Below, in pieces: positions 25,095 to 34,351 of a stretch of 64,000 nucleotides of DNA. The DNA lies in the NCBI RefSeq assembly GCF_011067745.1, contig NZ_JAAMPJ010000001.1, positions 310,001 to 374,000 of the forward strand, written 5' to 3'. The DNA is from Lentzea alba. Lineage in GTDB: Bacteria > Actinomycetota > Actinomycetes > Mycobacteriales > Pseudonocardiaceae. The notes below the pieces were generated by a model that ran no database searches, was not told the DNA's origin, and was given only the letters and a program-made list of their open reading frames with translations. The stretch's first letter is position 1, and every line of letters starts with the position of its first letter. Made by a program: the position numbers and the translations under genes.

Positions 25095-26123
25095 ATGTAC
25101 CGCACCGATGAACTCGTCCGCGCCCTGAACGTCCGCGATCTCTCCGATCCCGCGCAGGGCCCGCACGCGATGCAGTTGCTGATCGCCGATCTCAAGGCGG
25201 TCCTGCACAATCCGCGCGAAGTCCGGCACCATCCGCTCGTGCCGGTGGAGCACAACTACGAGCACCTCGGTTATCCGTCCGACGCGATCACCCGGGAAGC
25301 CCGCTACACCCGGTACGTCAGCGAGACGTGCATGCTGCGCAGCCACACCACGGCGATGATCCCGCCGGCGCTCAAAGACGCCGTCCCGGACGTGACGCTG
25401 CTCTGCCCCGGTCTCGTCTACCGCCGTGACACGGTCGATCGCCTGCACACCGGAACACCGCACCAGCTCGACGTCTGGCGGATCTCCACCGACCAGGAGG
25501 AACTCGACGACCTCATCGACACGGTCGTCACCACCTTGTTGCCCGGCAAGCGATATCGCACGATCGACGCGCAACACCCGTACACCACGCACGGCAAGCA
25601 GATCGACGTCGAGCACGACGGTCAGTGGGTCGAGATCGGCGAGTGCGGACGAGCCGCGCGGCACGTCGTCAAAGATCACCCGCACGGCCTCGCGATGGGC
25701 CTCGGCCTGGACCGGCTCGTGATGCTGCGCAAGGGAATCCCGGACATCCGCCTGCTGCGCAACACCGACCCGCGCATCGCGACCCAGATGCTGGACCTCG
25801 GCGAGTACCGCCCGATCTCCCGGCACCCCGCCGCGATCAGGGACATCTCGATCATGGCTCACGCCTGCGAGGACATCGAGACGCTGGGAGACCAGATCCG
25901 CGCGCTGGTGCCGGAGGACGTGATCGAGGAGATCACGATCCTGAGCGAGACGCGGACCGAGGACCTGCCGATCCACGTCCAGGAACGGCTCAACGCCGAA
26001 CCTGGCCAGAAGAACGTGCTCCTCCGCGTGACGATGAGGGCGCCGGAACGCACCCTCACCGACCGCGAGACGAACGCGATCCGGGACCGCCTGCTTCAGG
26101 GCTTGCGGGCGACGGCGCCGTAG
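25095..26123 (+). CDS. srmL: PheS-related ligase with FDX-ACB domain (tRNA-synthetase paralogue)
   Basis: 342 residues resembling a single-chain mitochondrial-type phenylalanyl-tRNA synthetase: class II catalytic core (residues about 40-230; [67 protein letters not shown]) plus a C-terminal FDX-ACB domain ([14 protein letters not shown] to the end). It lacks the N-terminal coiled-coil of true PheS and no pheT is next to it. I recall the RefSeq name PheS-related mystery ligase SrmL for such actinobacterial proteins; the reaction is unknown. ATG at 25095 has only a weak ribosome site, and the leader may control it. The 3' end overlaps the methyltransferase gene by 28 bp. Confidence 0.75.
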   Translation: MYRTDELVRALNVRDLSDPAQGPHAMQLLIADLKAVLHNPREVRHHPLVPVEHNYEHLGYPSDAITREARYTRYVSETCMLRSHTTAMIPPALKDAVPDVTLLCPGLVYRRDTVDRLHTGTPHQLDVWRISTDQEELDDLIDTVVTTLLPGKRYRTIDAQHPYTTHGKQIDVEHDGQWVEIGECGRAARHVVKDHPHGLAMGLGLDRLVMLRKGIPDIRLLRNTDPRIATQMLDLGEYRPISRHPAAIRDISIMAHACEDIETLGDQIRALVPEDVIEEITILSETRTEDLPIHVQERLNAEPGQKNVLLRVTMRAPERTLTDRETNAIRDRLLQGLRATAP

Positions 26124-26890
26124 ATGCCGGTCTGGTCCTCGAAGGAGTCCGGGCGCCAGTCGTTCACCGTGACGACGCCCGGCTCCAGCAGCTCCATGCC
26201 CTCGAAGAACCTGGTCACCTCGGCGTGCGTGCGCATGGTGAGCTGGTTGTCGGAGTTGTTGTAGATCTTCTTGATCTCGACGGCCTCGGCCCGCAGCTCG
26301 TCGGTGAGGGTGTCCCAGGTGGCGTGCGTGATCGCCAGGTAGGAGCCGGAGGGCAGGTCCGCCAGGTACTCGGCGACCGCCTGGTACGGGTCGTCGGAGT
26401 CCGGGACGAAGTGCAGCGCCGCGACGATCAGCACGCCGACCGGCCGGGAGAAGTCGAGGAGCTCCCGCGCGGCCGCCATCACCGACGAGGTCGCCCGCAG
26501 GTCGGCGAGCACCGCCGTGGCGTTGGGGTTGTCGGCCAGCAGGGCGTTGCTGTGGGACACGGCGACCGGCTCGAAGTCGACGTAGACCACGCGGGCGTCC
26601 GGGTTGTCCTGCTGGGCGATCTCGTGGACGTTGCCCACGGTCGGGATGCCCGAGCCCAGGTCGAGGAACTGGTCGATGCCCTCGGCGACGAGGTGGCGGA
26701 CGACCCGGCGCAGGAACGAGCGGTTCGCCTGAGCGCTCTGCGCGACGCCGGGGAAGAGTTGCTCCACCTGCTTGGCGGCGGCACGGTCGGCTTCGAAGTT
26801 GTGCGAGCCGCCCAAGTAGTAGTCGTACATCCGCGCCACGCTCGGACGGGTGACGTCGACCGTGGACGGGACCCACTTCAGCTCTTCCAT
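26096..26890 (-). CDS. SAM-dependent methyltransferase (DUF574 / Methyltransf_19)
   Basis: 264 residues of the actinomycete-specific family PF04672. [22 protein letters not shown] is its N-terminal hallmark; [17 protein letters not shown] is the SAM-binding glycine-rich motif, with [13 protein letters not shown] as motif II. Most members have no known substrate. ATG at 26890 is chosen; an in-frame extension upstream lacks family similarity. The gene is divergent from lon with a 165-bp gap. Confidence 0.87.
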   Translation of the reverse strand: MEELKWVPSTVDVTRPSVARMYDYYLGGSHNFEADRAAAKQVEQLFPGVAQSAQANRSFLRRVVRHLVAEGIDQFLDLGSGIPTVGNVHEIAQQDNPDARVVYVDFEPVAVSHSNALLADNPNATAVLADLRATSSVMAAARELLDFSRPVGVLIVAALHFVPDSDDPYQAVAEYLADLPSGSYLAITHATWDTLTDELRAEAVEIKKIYNNSDNQLTMRTHAEVTRFFEGMELLEPGVVTVNDWRPDSFEDQTGIYGAVARKP

Positions 26891-27019
26891 CACGGGCGCA
26901 TCCTTGCTCGTGCGCACACGAGTGTCCACCGCCAGCCGTGCGATCCCCGGATCGTGTCGGGGCCGGGGCCGCTCGCTGACAGCGAACACCGGAGGGGAAC
27001 ACCACCACGCTCCAGTTGG

Positions 27020-27038
27020 TTGAGCGGTAAAGACTCAA
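27020..27038. promoter_or_regulatory. HspR operator (HAIR element) upstream of lon
   Basis: TTGAGC - 7 bp (27026-27032) - ACTCAA matches the HspR-associated inverted repeat CTTGAGT-N7-ACTCAAG with one half-site deviation. It lies 18 bp before the lon start codon. HspR control of lon is known in Streptomyces, so heat-shock derepression is the expected logic here. Confidence 0.75.
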
Positions 27039-27055
27039 CTTTGGAGGGTGACGTG

Positions 27056-29404
27056 ATGGGCGAGACTCTGGCCCTGCCGGTACTGCCGCTGGACGACGTC
27101 GTGGTGCTGCCCGGCATGGTGGTGCCGATCCGCATCTCCGGTGCGGACGCGAGCGCTGAGGCCCGTGCGGCGGTAGACGCGGCGACGACCGCGGCAAATC
27201 ATCAAGTGCTGCTCGTCCCACGTCTGGACGGGAAGTACGCGGCGGTGGGAACACTGGCCGAGATCGAACAGGTGGGCCGTCTGCCCGGCGGCGAGCGCGC
27301 CGCCGTCGTGCGCGGCACCAAGCGCGTGCGCATCGGCACGGGCACCACGGGGCCGGGCGCGGCGCTGTGGGTGAACGCGACCATCGCGGACGAGTCCGAG
27401 ATCACCGACCGGACGCGGGAGCTCGCGAAGCAGTACCGCGCTCTCGTGACGAACATCCTGCAGACGCGCGGCGCGTGGCAGATGGTCGACTCCGTCCAGC
27501 AGATCGACGACCCCTCCGCGCTGGCCGACCTCGCGGGCTACGCGTCGTACATCGACGAGAAGCAGAAGGTCTGGCTGCTGGAGACGGCCGACGTCACCAC
27601 GCGGCTGGAGAAGCTGCTGGAGTGGGGTCAGGCGCACCTGACCGAGCTGGACGTCAACGAGACGATCGCCAAGGACGTCAAGGAAGGCGTCGAGAAGCAG
27701 CAGCGGGAGTTCCTGCTGCGCCAGCAGATGGCCGCGATCCGCAAGGAGCTGGCCGAGCTCGACGGCAAGCCCGCCACCGAGCAGGAGGACTACCGGGCCC
27801 GCGTCGAGGCCGCCGAGCTGCCGGAGAAGGTGCTCAAGGCCGCGCTGGCCGAGGTCGACAAGCTGGAGCGCACCTCCGAGCAGTCGCCAGAGGTGGGCTG
27901 GATCCGGACGTGGCTCGACACCGTCCTCGAGATTCCGTGGAACTCCCGGACCGAGGACTCCTACGACATCAAGGCCGCGCGCGAGATCCTCGACGCCGAC
28001 CACGCGGGCCTCGACGACGTGAAGCAGCGCATCACCGAGTACCTGGCCGTGCGCAAGCGTCGTGCCGACCGCGGCATGGGCGTCGTCGGTGGACGTCGTT
28101 CCGGCGCCGTGCTCGCCCTGACGGGCCCTCCCGGCGTGGGCAAGACCTCGCTCGGTGAGTCCGTGGCGCGGGCGATGGGCCGCAAGTTCGTGCGCGTCGC
28201 CCTGGGCGGTGTGCGCGACGAGGCCGAGATCCGCGGTCACCGCCGCACGTACGTCGGCGCGCTGCCGGGCCGGATCGTCCGCGCGATCAGCGAGGCAGGC
28301 TCGATGAACCCGGTCGTGCTGCTCGACGAGATCGACAAGGTCGGCTCCGACTACCGCGGCGACCCCACGGCGGCGTTGCTCGAGGTGCTGGACCCGGCGC
28401 AGAACCACACGTTCCGCGACCACTACCTGGAGGTCGAGCTCGACCTCTCGGACGTCGTGTTCCTCGCGACCGCGAACGTCCTGGAGTCGATCCCGGCTCC
28501 GTTGCTCGACCGGATGGAACTCGTGCAGCTCGACGGCTACACCGAGGACGAGAAGGTCACGATCGCCAGCGGGCACCTGCTGCCGCGCCAGCTCGACCGC
28601 GCCGGCCTCACTCCTGAGGACGTCACGTTCGACAAGCCCGCACTGCACCAGCTGGCGAGCGAGTACACCCGCGAAGCCGGTGTGCGGCAACTGGAGCGTG
28701 CGTTGGCGAGGGTGTTGCGCAAGGTGACCGCGAAGGTGGCCTTGGGCGACACGGAACTGCCGGTCGTCGTCGACCAGCTGTCGCTGAAGTCGTACCTGGG
28801 CAGCCCGAAGAACACCCCCGAGTCGGCCGAACGCACCTCGGTGCCCGGCGTGGCAACGGGTCTGGCCGTCACGGGCGTCGGCGGCGACGTGCTGTTCATC
28901 GAGGCCTCGCTGGCACCGAAGGACACCGGCGCGTCCGGCGTCACGCTGACGGGCCAGCTGGGCGACGTGATGAAGGAGTCCGCGCAGATCGCGTTGTCGT
29001 ACCTGCGTTCGCACGACGACAAGGCGGCGTCGCTGGACGGCCGTGGCGTGCACATCCACGTCCCGGCGGGCGCGGTGCCGAAGGACGGCCCGTCCGCGGG
29101 CGTCACGATGACGACGGCGCTGGCCTCGCTGCTGTCCGGCCGCCCGGTGCGCTCGGACGTGGCGATGACGGGCGAGATCTCGTTGACCGGCCGCGTACTG
29201 CCGATCGGCGGCGTGAAGCAGAAGCTGCTCGCCGCGCACCGCGCGGGCATCACGACCGTGCTGCTGCCTCAGCGCAACGAGCCCGACCTGGACGACGTGC
29301 CGGAGTCGGTGCGTGAGCAGCTGACCGTGCACTTCGTCTCGGACGTGGCCGAGGTGCTGGAGCACGCGCTCTCGAAGGAGACCGTCGCGACCGTTGCGGC
29401 GTAG
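27056..29404 (+). CDS. lon: ATP-dependent Lon protease (LonA)
   Basis: 782 residues, standard LonA length. N-terminal substrate domain ([19 protein letters not shown]), coiled region, AAA+ module with Walker A GPPGVGKT (about 356-363) and Walker [11 protein letters not shown], and the protease domain with catalytic Ser 680 ([10 protein letters not shown]) and Lys 721 ([14 protein letters not shown]). Hexameric cytosolic protease for misfolded and regulatory proteins. ATG at 27056 follows GGAGGG by 7 bp; a much longer open frame upstream is not coding. HspR operator in front, long palindromic terminator directly behind. Confidence 0.97.
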   Translation: MGETLALPVLPLDDVVVLPGMVVPIRISGADASAEARAAVDAATTAANHQVLLVPRLDGKYAAVGTLAEIEQVGRLPGGERAAVVRGTKRVRIGTGTTGPGAALWVNATIADESEITDRTRELAKQYRALVTNILQTRGAWQMVDSVQQIDDPSALADLAGYASYIDEKQKVWLLETADVTTRLEKLLEWGQAHLTELDVNETIAKDVKEGVEKQQREFLLRQQMAAIRKELAELDGKPATEQEDYRARVEAAELPEKVLKAALAEVDKLERTSEQSPEVGWIRTWLDTVLEIPWNSRTEDSYDIKAAREILDADHAGLDDVKQRITEYLAVRKRRADRGMGVVGGRRSGAVLALTGPPGVGKTSLGESVARAMGRKFVRVALGGVRDEAEIRGHRRTYVGALPGRIVRAISEAGSMNPVVLLDEIDKVGSDYRGDPTAALLEVLDPAQNHTFRDHYLEVELDLSDVVFLATANVLESIPAPLLDRMELVQLDGYTEDEKVTIASGHLLPRQLDRAGLTPEDVTFDKPALHQLASEYTREAGVRQLERALARVLRKVTAKVALGDTELPVVVDQLSLKSYLGSPKNTPESAERTSVPGVATGLAVTGVGGDVLFIEASLAPKDTGASGVTLTGQLGDVMKESAQIALSYLRSHDDKAASLDGRGVHIHVPAGAVPKDGPSAGVTMTTALASLLSGRPVRSDVAMTGEISLTGRVLPIGGVKQKLLAAHRAGITTVLLPQRNEPDLDDVPESVREQLTVHFVSDVAEVLEHALSKETVATVAA

Positions 29405-29457
29405 TTGATGAGGGGAGCTTTCATAAACCTCAGGTTTATGAAAGCTCCCCTCATCAA
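29405..29457. terminator. Perfect 53-bp palindrome, bidirectional terminator (copy 1)
   Basis: Two 26-bp arms pair without mismatch around a single C (29431). It begins at the base after the lon stop and ends 2 bp before the stop of the convergent AMIN-like gene, so it can end both transcripts. Outer arm TTGATGAGGGGAGCT, core TTCATAAACCT. Related copies at 31921, 50397 and 54444. Confidence 0.85.
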
Positions 29458-29459
29458 GT

Positions 29460-29930
29460 TCACAGGCCGACGTCGATGACGAGCCGGTTCGGACTGGTCA
29501 GCGTGAAGACCCGGTGCCACGAGTTGGCGTTGCCGTAACCAACAGCAACTCCCAGCGTGGCCTCGAAGTCGCACGTGAGCGCGACCCGCTTGACGTGGGT
29601 GAGGCCGGGCGTCAAGAAGTTCCGCGACCCGGTATAGGTGGGGTTGCCGTTCTCGTCGTGCGCGGCCGCACCGATCAGCGTGACCTCGAGGATCTCGGCA
29701 CTTTCCGGCATCGCGATCGGGTTGCCGGAGCCGCAGTTCGCGACCCCGCTGACCTCCCGGACCCGGTGTTCGGTCGGCAGGCCGGACAGGTCCAGCACGA
29801 CCCGGCTGAAGCCGTCGTGCTGACCGGTCCTGATGTTCGACAGCGTGGGCGTGCTCTGCGCCGACGCCATCGGGACGAACGTGAAGACCGCGAGCACCGC
29901 CACCAGCACCGCGGCAAGGCGTCTGTTCAT
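29460..29930 (-). CDS. Secreted AMIN-like domain protein
   Basis: 156 residues with a signal peptide (MNRRLAAVLVAVLAVFTFVPMASA) and a beta-rich domain: NIRTGQHDGFSRVVLDLSG, NCGSGNPI, YTGSRNFLT, TCDFEATLGVAVGYG, PNRLVIDV. This pattern fits the actinomycete AMIN-like family related to the cell-wall-targeting AMIN domain; two Cys could form a disulfide. It is a paralogue of the adjacent gene at 29994. Function unknown, probably envelope or extracellular. Confidence 0.75.
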   Translation of the reverse strand: MNRRLAAVLVAVLAVFTFVPMASAQSTPTLSNIRTGQHDGFSRVVLDLSGLPTEHRVREVSGVANCGSGNPIAMPESAEILEVTLIGAAAHDENGNPTYTGSRNFLTPGLTHVKRVALTCDFEATLGVAVGYGNANSWHRVFTLTSPNRLVIDVGL

Positions 29931-29993
29931 CTTTCGGCCCCCTCTCCAGGGCTCCTGATGCTCAATAGACGTGTGAGCCAGACCACAGTTGCG

Positions 29994-30485
29994 TCAGTTG
30001 TTGTGGTCGTGGAAGTTCTCGGTCCCCGCCGCCGCAGAGCCCGCGTGATGGACATCGACCACGTACCGCAGCGGGTTGGCCAGGTAGTACGCGTTGTAGG
30101 TCGCGTTGCTGTGGCCCACACCGATCGCGATCGACAAGTCCGCCTCGAAGTCGCAGGTGAACACGACGCTCTGCGCCGTCGGCAGCCCTGTCGTGATGTT
30201 GCGCGACCCGGTGTACGAGTGCCCGTCGGCCGGCTGCAGCCGCACCTCCAGGAACTCCACGCCCTTGGCCGAGATCGGCTTGCCGGAGCCGCAGTTCGTC
30301 GGCTCCGTGATGGCGCTGATGGTGACCGGCACCTGCCCACCGGTGAGGTCGAACACCACGCGGTCGAACGTCGGGTGGTGCCCGGTCCGGACGTTGGTCA
30401 GCTGCGCGTAGGCGGCGGCCGAAGCACTCGGCACGACCATCACCGCCATGACCACGGCGACGAGCGCGGCAACGAACTTCTTCAT
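29994..30485 (-). CDS. Secreted AMIN-like domain protein, paralogue
   Basis: 163 residues; signal peptide MKKFVAALVAVVMAVMVVPSASA. Shares with its neighbour the order NVRTGHHPTFDRVVFDLTG, NCGSGKPI, YTGSRNITT, TCDFEADLSIAIGVG, RYVVDV. A short tail ends HDHNN. ATG at 30485 has GAGGGGGA upstream; a longer reading is not supported. Tandem duplication is likely. It sits between the paralogue and the deacetylase gene, all on the minus strand. Confidence 0.75.
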   Translation of the reverse strand: MKKFVAALVAVVMAVMVVPSASAAAYAQLTNVRTGHHPTFDRVVFDLTGGQVPVTISAITEPTNCGSGKPISAKGVEFLEVRLQPADGHSYTGSRNITTGLPTAQSVVFTCDFEADLSIAIGVGHSNATYNAYYLANPLRYVVDVHHAGSAAAGTENFHDHNN

Positions 30486-30510
30486 GAAGATCCCCCTCTT
30501 CACGGTCTTG

Positions 30511-31278
30511 CTACCCCAGAAAGTCCTCCAGTGGCACTGGAGTGAGTCCATCTTGCTTGGCCCGGTTCAAGAACGCGGTGAAATCCTCGACGAACGTCGT
30601 CCGGAAGTGCATCAACACGATGTCCCCGGCCTTGAGCTTGTCCCCCTGCTGGAACTGCACCCGCCCGTCGTTGACCGCGGCCGTCCAGTTGACCAGCGCC
30701 TTGAACCCACAACTGGCCGCCGCCTGGCGCGTCGTCGCGTCGTAGTTGCCGAACGGCGGCCGGAACAGCGTCGGCCGCTTGCCGTAGTCGGTAGCCAGGA
30801 AATCCGCGTTCCCGCAGATCTCGTTCTTCTGGAACTCCAACGGCTTGCCCTGCAGGTTCGGGTGGTTGCTCGTGTGGCTGTGGACCGTGGTGGGCAGGCT
30901 CTTGAAGTAGTCCTTGTGCCCCTCGGCGTACTTCGTGTTGAGGAACACCGACGGCCACACACCAGCCTCGATCATCAACTCGCGCGCCTTCGGATGCTGC
31001 ACCGCCCCGTCGTCGATCGTGATGAACACATACGGCTTGTCCATCGGAATGTGCGCGACAACCGGCACCATTCCGTCCACGATCGCGGGCGCCTTGGCCT
31101 GCACCGTCCCGTACACGTACGGCGGCTCGAACATCCGCTTGGGCCGCTCCGGCGCGGTGGTGGTCACCGGCGACGCCGTCGTGAGCACGGGAGCACCCGA
31201 CTCCGCATCAGGCCGCTCCCCACACGAAACCAGCCCGACAACCAGCAAAAAGGCAGCACAAAGCCGCAACCTGGACAT
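30511..31278 (-). CDS. Polysaccharide deacetylase (NodB) lipoprotein
   Basis: 255 residues. Lipobox LVSC near residue 19 (signal [21 protein letters not shown]) predicts lipid anchoring on the outer membrane face. The NodB homology domain shows [13 protein letters not shown] (catalytic/metal Asp pair), HSHTSNHPN (metal His-x3-His) and [10 protein letters not shown]. Such enzymes remove N-acetyl groups from peptidoglycan or other glycans. ATG at 31278 has GAGGGGGA in front. Probably the first gene of a three-gene envelope set with the two AMIN-like proteins. Confidence 0.85.
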   Translation of the reverse strand: MSRLRLCAAFLLVVGLVSCGERPDAESGAPVLTTASPVTTTAPERPKRMFEPPYVYGTVQAKAPAIVDGMVPVVAHIPMDKPYVFITIDDGAVQHPKARELMIEAGVWPSVFLNTKYAEGHKDYFKSLPTTVHSHTSNHPNLQGKPLEFQKNEICGNADFLATDYGKRPTLFRPPFGNYDATTRQAAASCGFKALVNWTAAVNDGRVQFQQGDKLKAGDIVLMHFRTTFVEDFTAFLNRAKQDGLTPVPLEDFLG

Positions 31279-31366
31279 CAATTCCCCCTCCACGCGGAAG
31301 ACGCCGCGCAGGCCCTCATGGTTGCACGCAGATAGGCTCGAACTGATCACGAAAAGGAGGAGTTCC

Positions 31367-31894
31367 ATGAGCCTCGAGCGCCCAGTAGCGCCCGACCCCT
31401 ACCAGTTGCTCCCACAGGTGGGCACCTTCACCGTCACCTCCACGGACGTGCGCGACGGCGAGCAACTCCCCGACGCCCAGGTCTTCGAAGGCGGCAACAC
31501 CTCACCCCAGCTCTCCTGGTCCGGCTTCCCAGAGGAAACCCGCAGCTTCGTGGTCACCTGCTACGACCCCGACGCCCCCACCCCCTCCGGTTTCTGGCAC
31601 TGGGTAGCGGTCAACATCCCCGCAACCACCACCCAATTGGACACCGGCGCAGGCACCTCGGACGCCACACTTCCGGGTGACGCCTTCCACGTCCGCTCCG
31701 ACTACAGCACCCGAGCATTCGGCGGCGCCGCCCCACCGAAGGGCGACCACCCGCACCGCTACTACTTCGTGGTGCACGCCGTGGACGTGGACAAACTGGA
31801 CGTGGACGCCGACGCCTCCCCCGCAGTGGTGAGCTTCAACCTGGCCTTCCACACCTTGGCGCGCGCAATCATCACGCCGACCTACCAGCACTAG
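31367..31894 (+). CDS. YbhB/YbcL (PEBP, Raf-kinase-inhibitor-like) protein
   Basis: 175 residues, phosphatidylethanolamine-binding-protein fold. Landmarks: [44 protein letters not shown] and the later [22 protein letters not shown] ligand loop. Cytosolic. AAGGAGG precedes the ATG at 31367. Bacterial members have no firm role. It is followed by palindrome copy 2 after 26 bp. Confidence 0.9.
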   Translation: MSLERPVAPDPYQLLPQVGTFTVTSTDVRDGEQLPDAQVFEGGNTSPQLSWSGFPEETRSFVVTCYDPDAPTPSGFWHWVAVNIPATTTQLDTGAGTSDATLPGDAFHVRSDYSTRAFGGAAPPKGDHPHRYYFVVHAVDVDKLDVDADASPAVVSFNLAFHTLARAIITPTYQH

Positions 31895-31920
31895 GGGCGC
31901 TCAACCCCTCCGCTCCCGAG

Positions 31921-31975
31921 GTTGATGAGGGGAGCTTTCATGAACCTGAGGTTCATGAAAGCTCCCCTCATCAAC
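31921..31975. terminator. Perfect 55-bp palindrome, terminator (copy 2)
   Basis: Two 27-bp arms pair without mismatch around G 31948. Outer arm as in copy 1 (GTTGATGAGGGGAGCT), core TTCATGAACCT: the AA/TT of copy 1 is GA/TC here, a compensated change. Placed between the ybhB-like gene and mtr in the same direction, so it should isolate mtr from upstream transcription. Confidence 0.85.
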
Positions 31976-32050
31976 GTCCCGGGGCCCCTGTAAGCCCCAC
32001 GTAACCCGACAAAGGGAACACCACCCACCCACAAATGGTTGGATCGACAC

Positions 32051-33424
32051 GTGAGGCACTTCGACCTGGTCATCATCGGCACCGGCTCCGGCAACTCCAT
32101 CCCCGACGAAGCGATGGCGGGCTGGCAGATCGCCATCCTCGAAAAGGGAACCTTCGGAGGCACCTGCCTGAACGTGGGCTGCATCCCCACCAAGATGTTC
32201 GTCCACACCGCGGACCAGGCCGCAGCCCCGGCCAACGCCAAAAAACTAGGCGTGGACGCCACGCTTGACGCCGTCCACTGGCCAGAAATCCGCGACCGCA
32301 TCTTCAACCGAATCGACCCGATCTCGGCAGGCGGCCGGAACTGGCGCGCCAACGAGAACGCCAACGTCACCGTCTACGAAGGCACAGCAACCTTCGAAGA
32401 CGCGCACACGATCAACACCGGCACCGGAGAACGAATCACCGCCGACCGGATCGTGATCGCAGCCGGCAGCCGCCCGAGCATCCCGGACGTCGCCGACCTG
32501 GACACCACCGGCTTCCACACCAGCGACACCATCATGCGCCTGGACGAGCTGCCCGAGAGCCTGATCATCCTGGGCAGCGGCTTCATCGCCTCCGAGTTCG
32601 CGCACGTGTTCAGCAGCTTCGGCGTCAAGGTCACCGTGATCGCCCGCTCGAACCTCCTGCTCCGCCACGAGGACCTGGAGGTCGCCGAGCGCTTCACCGA
32701 GATCGCGAAGCAGAAGTGGGACGTCCGCCTGCAGCGCAAGACCATCCGCGCCGAAAAGACGGCGAACGGCGTGAAGCTCCACATGGAGGGCCCCGACGGC
32801 GCGGAAACCGTTGAGGCGGAACTACTCCTCGTCGCGACAGGCCGCCGGCCGAACACGGATCTGCTCGAAGTCGACAACGCGGGCATCGAGACCCATCCGG
32901 ACGGCCGGATCAAGGTCGACGAGTACCAGCGCACCAGTCAGCAGCACATCCTCGCGCTGGGCGACATCAGCTCCGACTACCAGCTCAAGCACGTCGCCAA
33001 CCACGAGGCCCGCGTCGTCAAGCACAACCTGCTCAACCCCGACGACCAGATCAAGAGCGACCACCGGTTCGTCCCGGCCGCGGTGTTCTCCAGCCCGCAG
33101 ATCGCTAGCGTCGGCCTCACCGAGGAGCAGGCGAAGGCCGCGGGGATCCGGTACGTCACGGCGAGCCAGGCCTACGCGAGCATCGCCTACGGCTGGGCGA
33201 TGGAGGACACGACCGGATTCGCGAAGCTGCTCGCCGATCCGGCCACCGGGCAGCTCATCGGCGCGCACATCATCGGCCCGCAGGCGTCGACGGTGATCCA
33301 GCCGCTCATCCAGGCGATGAGCTTCGGGCTGGACGCGAAGTCCATGGCACAGGGGCAGTACTGGATCCATCCGGCGATGCCCGAAGTGGTCGAGAACGCG
33401 CTCCTCAACCTGCCGCTGGACTGA
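32051..33424 (+). CDS. mtr: Mycothione reductase
   Basis: 457-residue FAD/NAD(P)H disulfide oxidoreductase that keeps mycothiol reduced, the actinomycete counterpart of glutathione reductase. FAD site LVIIGTGSGNSIPDE, redox pair GTCLNVGC (Cys 39 and Cys 44), second dinucleotide site ILGSGFIASEFAHV, and C-terminal HPAMPEVVENALLNL with the His-Glu pair. The GTGSGNS N-terminus is specific to the mycothione branch. GTG at 32051 matches the known start; TTG 12 bp earlier is less likely. Confidence 0.93.
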   Translation: MRHFDLVIIGTGSGNSIPDEAMAGWQIAILEKGTFGGTCLNVGCIPTKMFVHTADQAAAPANAKKLGVDATLDAVHWPEIRDRIFNRIDPISAGGRNWRANENANVTVYEGTATFEDAHTINTGTGERITADRIVIAAGSRPSIPDVADLDTTGFHTSDTIMRLDELPESLIILGSGFIASEFAHVFSSFGVKVTVIARSNLLLRHEDLEVAERFTEIAKQKWDVRLQRKTIRAEKTANGVKLHMEGPDGAETVEAELLLVATGRRPNTDLLEVDNAGIETHPDGRIKVDEYQRTSQQHILALGDISSDYQLKHVANHEARVVKHNLLNPDDQIKSDHRFVPAAVFSSPQIASVGLTEEQAKAAGIRYVTASQAYASIAYGWAMEDTTGFAKLLADPATGQLIGAHIIGPQASTVIQPLIQAMSFGLDAKSMAQGQYWIHPAMPEVVENALLNLPLD

Positions 33425-33488
33425 AGGCCTCGAACGACAGGGACTTCCGCAACTGCCGGAAACCGCACTCGCCCACCACGATGCAGCG

Positions 33489-33902
33489 ATGACTGACAGA
33501 GTCCTCGTCGCGTACACCTCGAAAATCGCCGCCACCGACGAGATCGCCGAGATCATCGGCACCGAGCTCGCGGGCTGTGGGCTGAGAGTCACCGTGCTCT
33601 CGGTCGCCGCCGCGCACACGCTGCACGGGTTCGGTGCCGTGATCATGGGCGACGCCGCGGCGCGTGACGCGCATCGGTTTGTCCGGCGGCACAAAGCTTC
33701 GCTGAAACACACGCCCATGTGGTTGTTCCACCGCGGCGCTCCACCCGTGCCGAACGACGTCACGCGCATGGTGCGCAGGCTCGGCGCCATCGGGCCCGTG
33801 AGCTTCGGCGGTGCGGCACCGGACTGGGACCGGGCGCAGGCCTGGGCCCGGTACCTCGCCGATCAGCTCACGGTGCTGCACCGCGGGTTTGCTTCCAACT
33901 AG
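33489..33902 (+). CDS. Flavodoxin-like protein
   Basis: 137 residues. VLVAYTSKIAATDEIAEIIGTEL is the FMN phosphate-binding loop of the flavodoxin/HemG type (T/S-x-T/S-x-x-T variant), and FGAVIMGDAA the next strand. Short compared with flavodoxins (about 150-170), and the second half (RRHKASLKHTPMWLFHRGAPP) resembles small HemG-like proteins. It follows mtr after 64 bp, consistent with a redox role. Stops share CTAG with the convergent VOC gene. Confidence 0.75.
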   Translation: MTDRVLVAYTSKIAATDEIAEIIGTELAGCGLRVTVLSVAAAHTLHGFGAVIMGDAAARDAHRFVRRHKASLKHTPMWLFHRGAPPVPNDVTRMVRRLGAIGPVSFGGAAPDWDRAQAWARYLADQLTVLHRGFASN

Positions 33903-34303
33903 GCCTGGATGATGCGGACGTTGTTGCCGGCCGGGTCGCGGAAAACGCAGTCACGCGCACCCCACGGCTGATCGGTCGGCTCCTGCACGACGTCGCCGCC
34001 GCCCGCCTGCAGCTTGTCGAACACGCCCTCGAGGTCAGGCGTGGACAGCTGGATGTAGCCGTACGAACCGCCCTCGATCATCTCGGCGATGGCGGTCTTC
34101 TGCGTGTCCGTGAGGCCCTCGGCCATGGCCGGCGGCTCCAGCACGACAGCGGAACCCGATCCGGCCGGGGCGACCGTGATCCAGCGCATCGCGCCCTGGC
34201 CGACGTCGCCGCGCACTTCCCAGCCGAGCAGGTCGCGGTAGAACGCGAGCGAGGCGTCGGGGTCGGTGTGCGGGAGGAACGTCGCGTGAATGTTGATGTC
34301 CAT
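33899..34303 (-). CDS. VOC superfamily (glyoxalase/bleomycin-resistance-like) protein
   Basis: 134 residues with two beta-alpha-beta-beta-beta modules: HTDPDASLAFYRDLLGWEV, then IQLSTPDLEGVFDKLQAGGGDVVQEP and RDCVFRDPAGNNVRIIQ. Members bind a divalent metal and act as lyases, dioxygenases or drug-binding proteins; the role here is open. Stop shares CTAG with the flavodoxin-like gene. Confidence 0.87.
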   Translation of the reverse strand: MDINIHATFLPHTDPDASLAFYRDLLGWEVRGDVGQGAMRWITVAPAGSGSAVVLEPPAMAEGLTDTQKTAIAEMIEGGSYGYIQLSTPDLEGVFDKLQAGGGDVVQEPTDQPWGARDCVFRDPAGNNVRIIQA

Positions 34304-34351
34304 GCCGACAACGCTAGAAGCAGCGGAAACACACCGCTTCTCGATTCCTGA

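Noticed and set aside
25625..27055. In-frame extension of lon by about 480 codons
   Set aside because: It runs through the PheS-like and methyltransferase genes in another frame and lacks homology; the ATG at 27056 has a ribosome site and operator.
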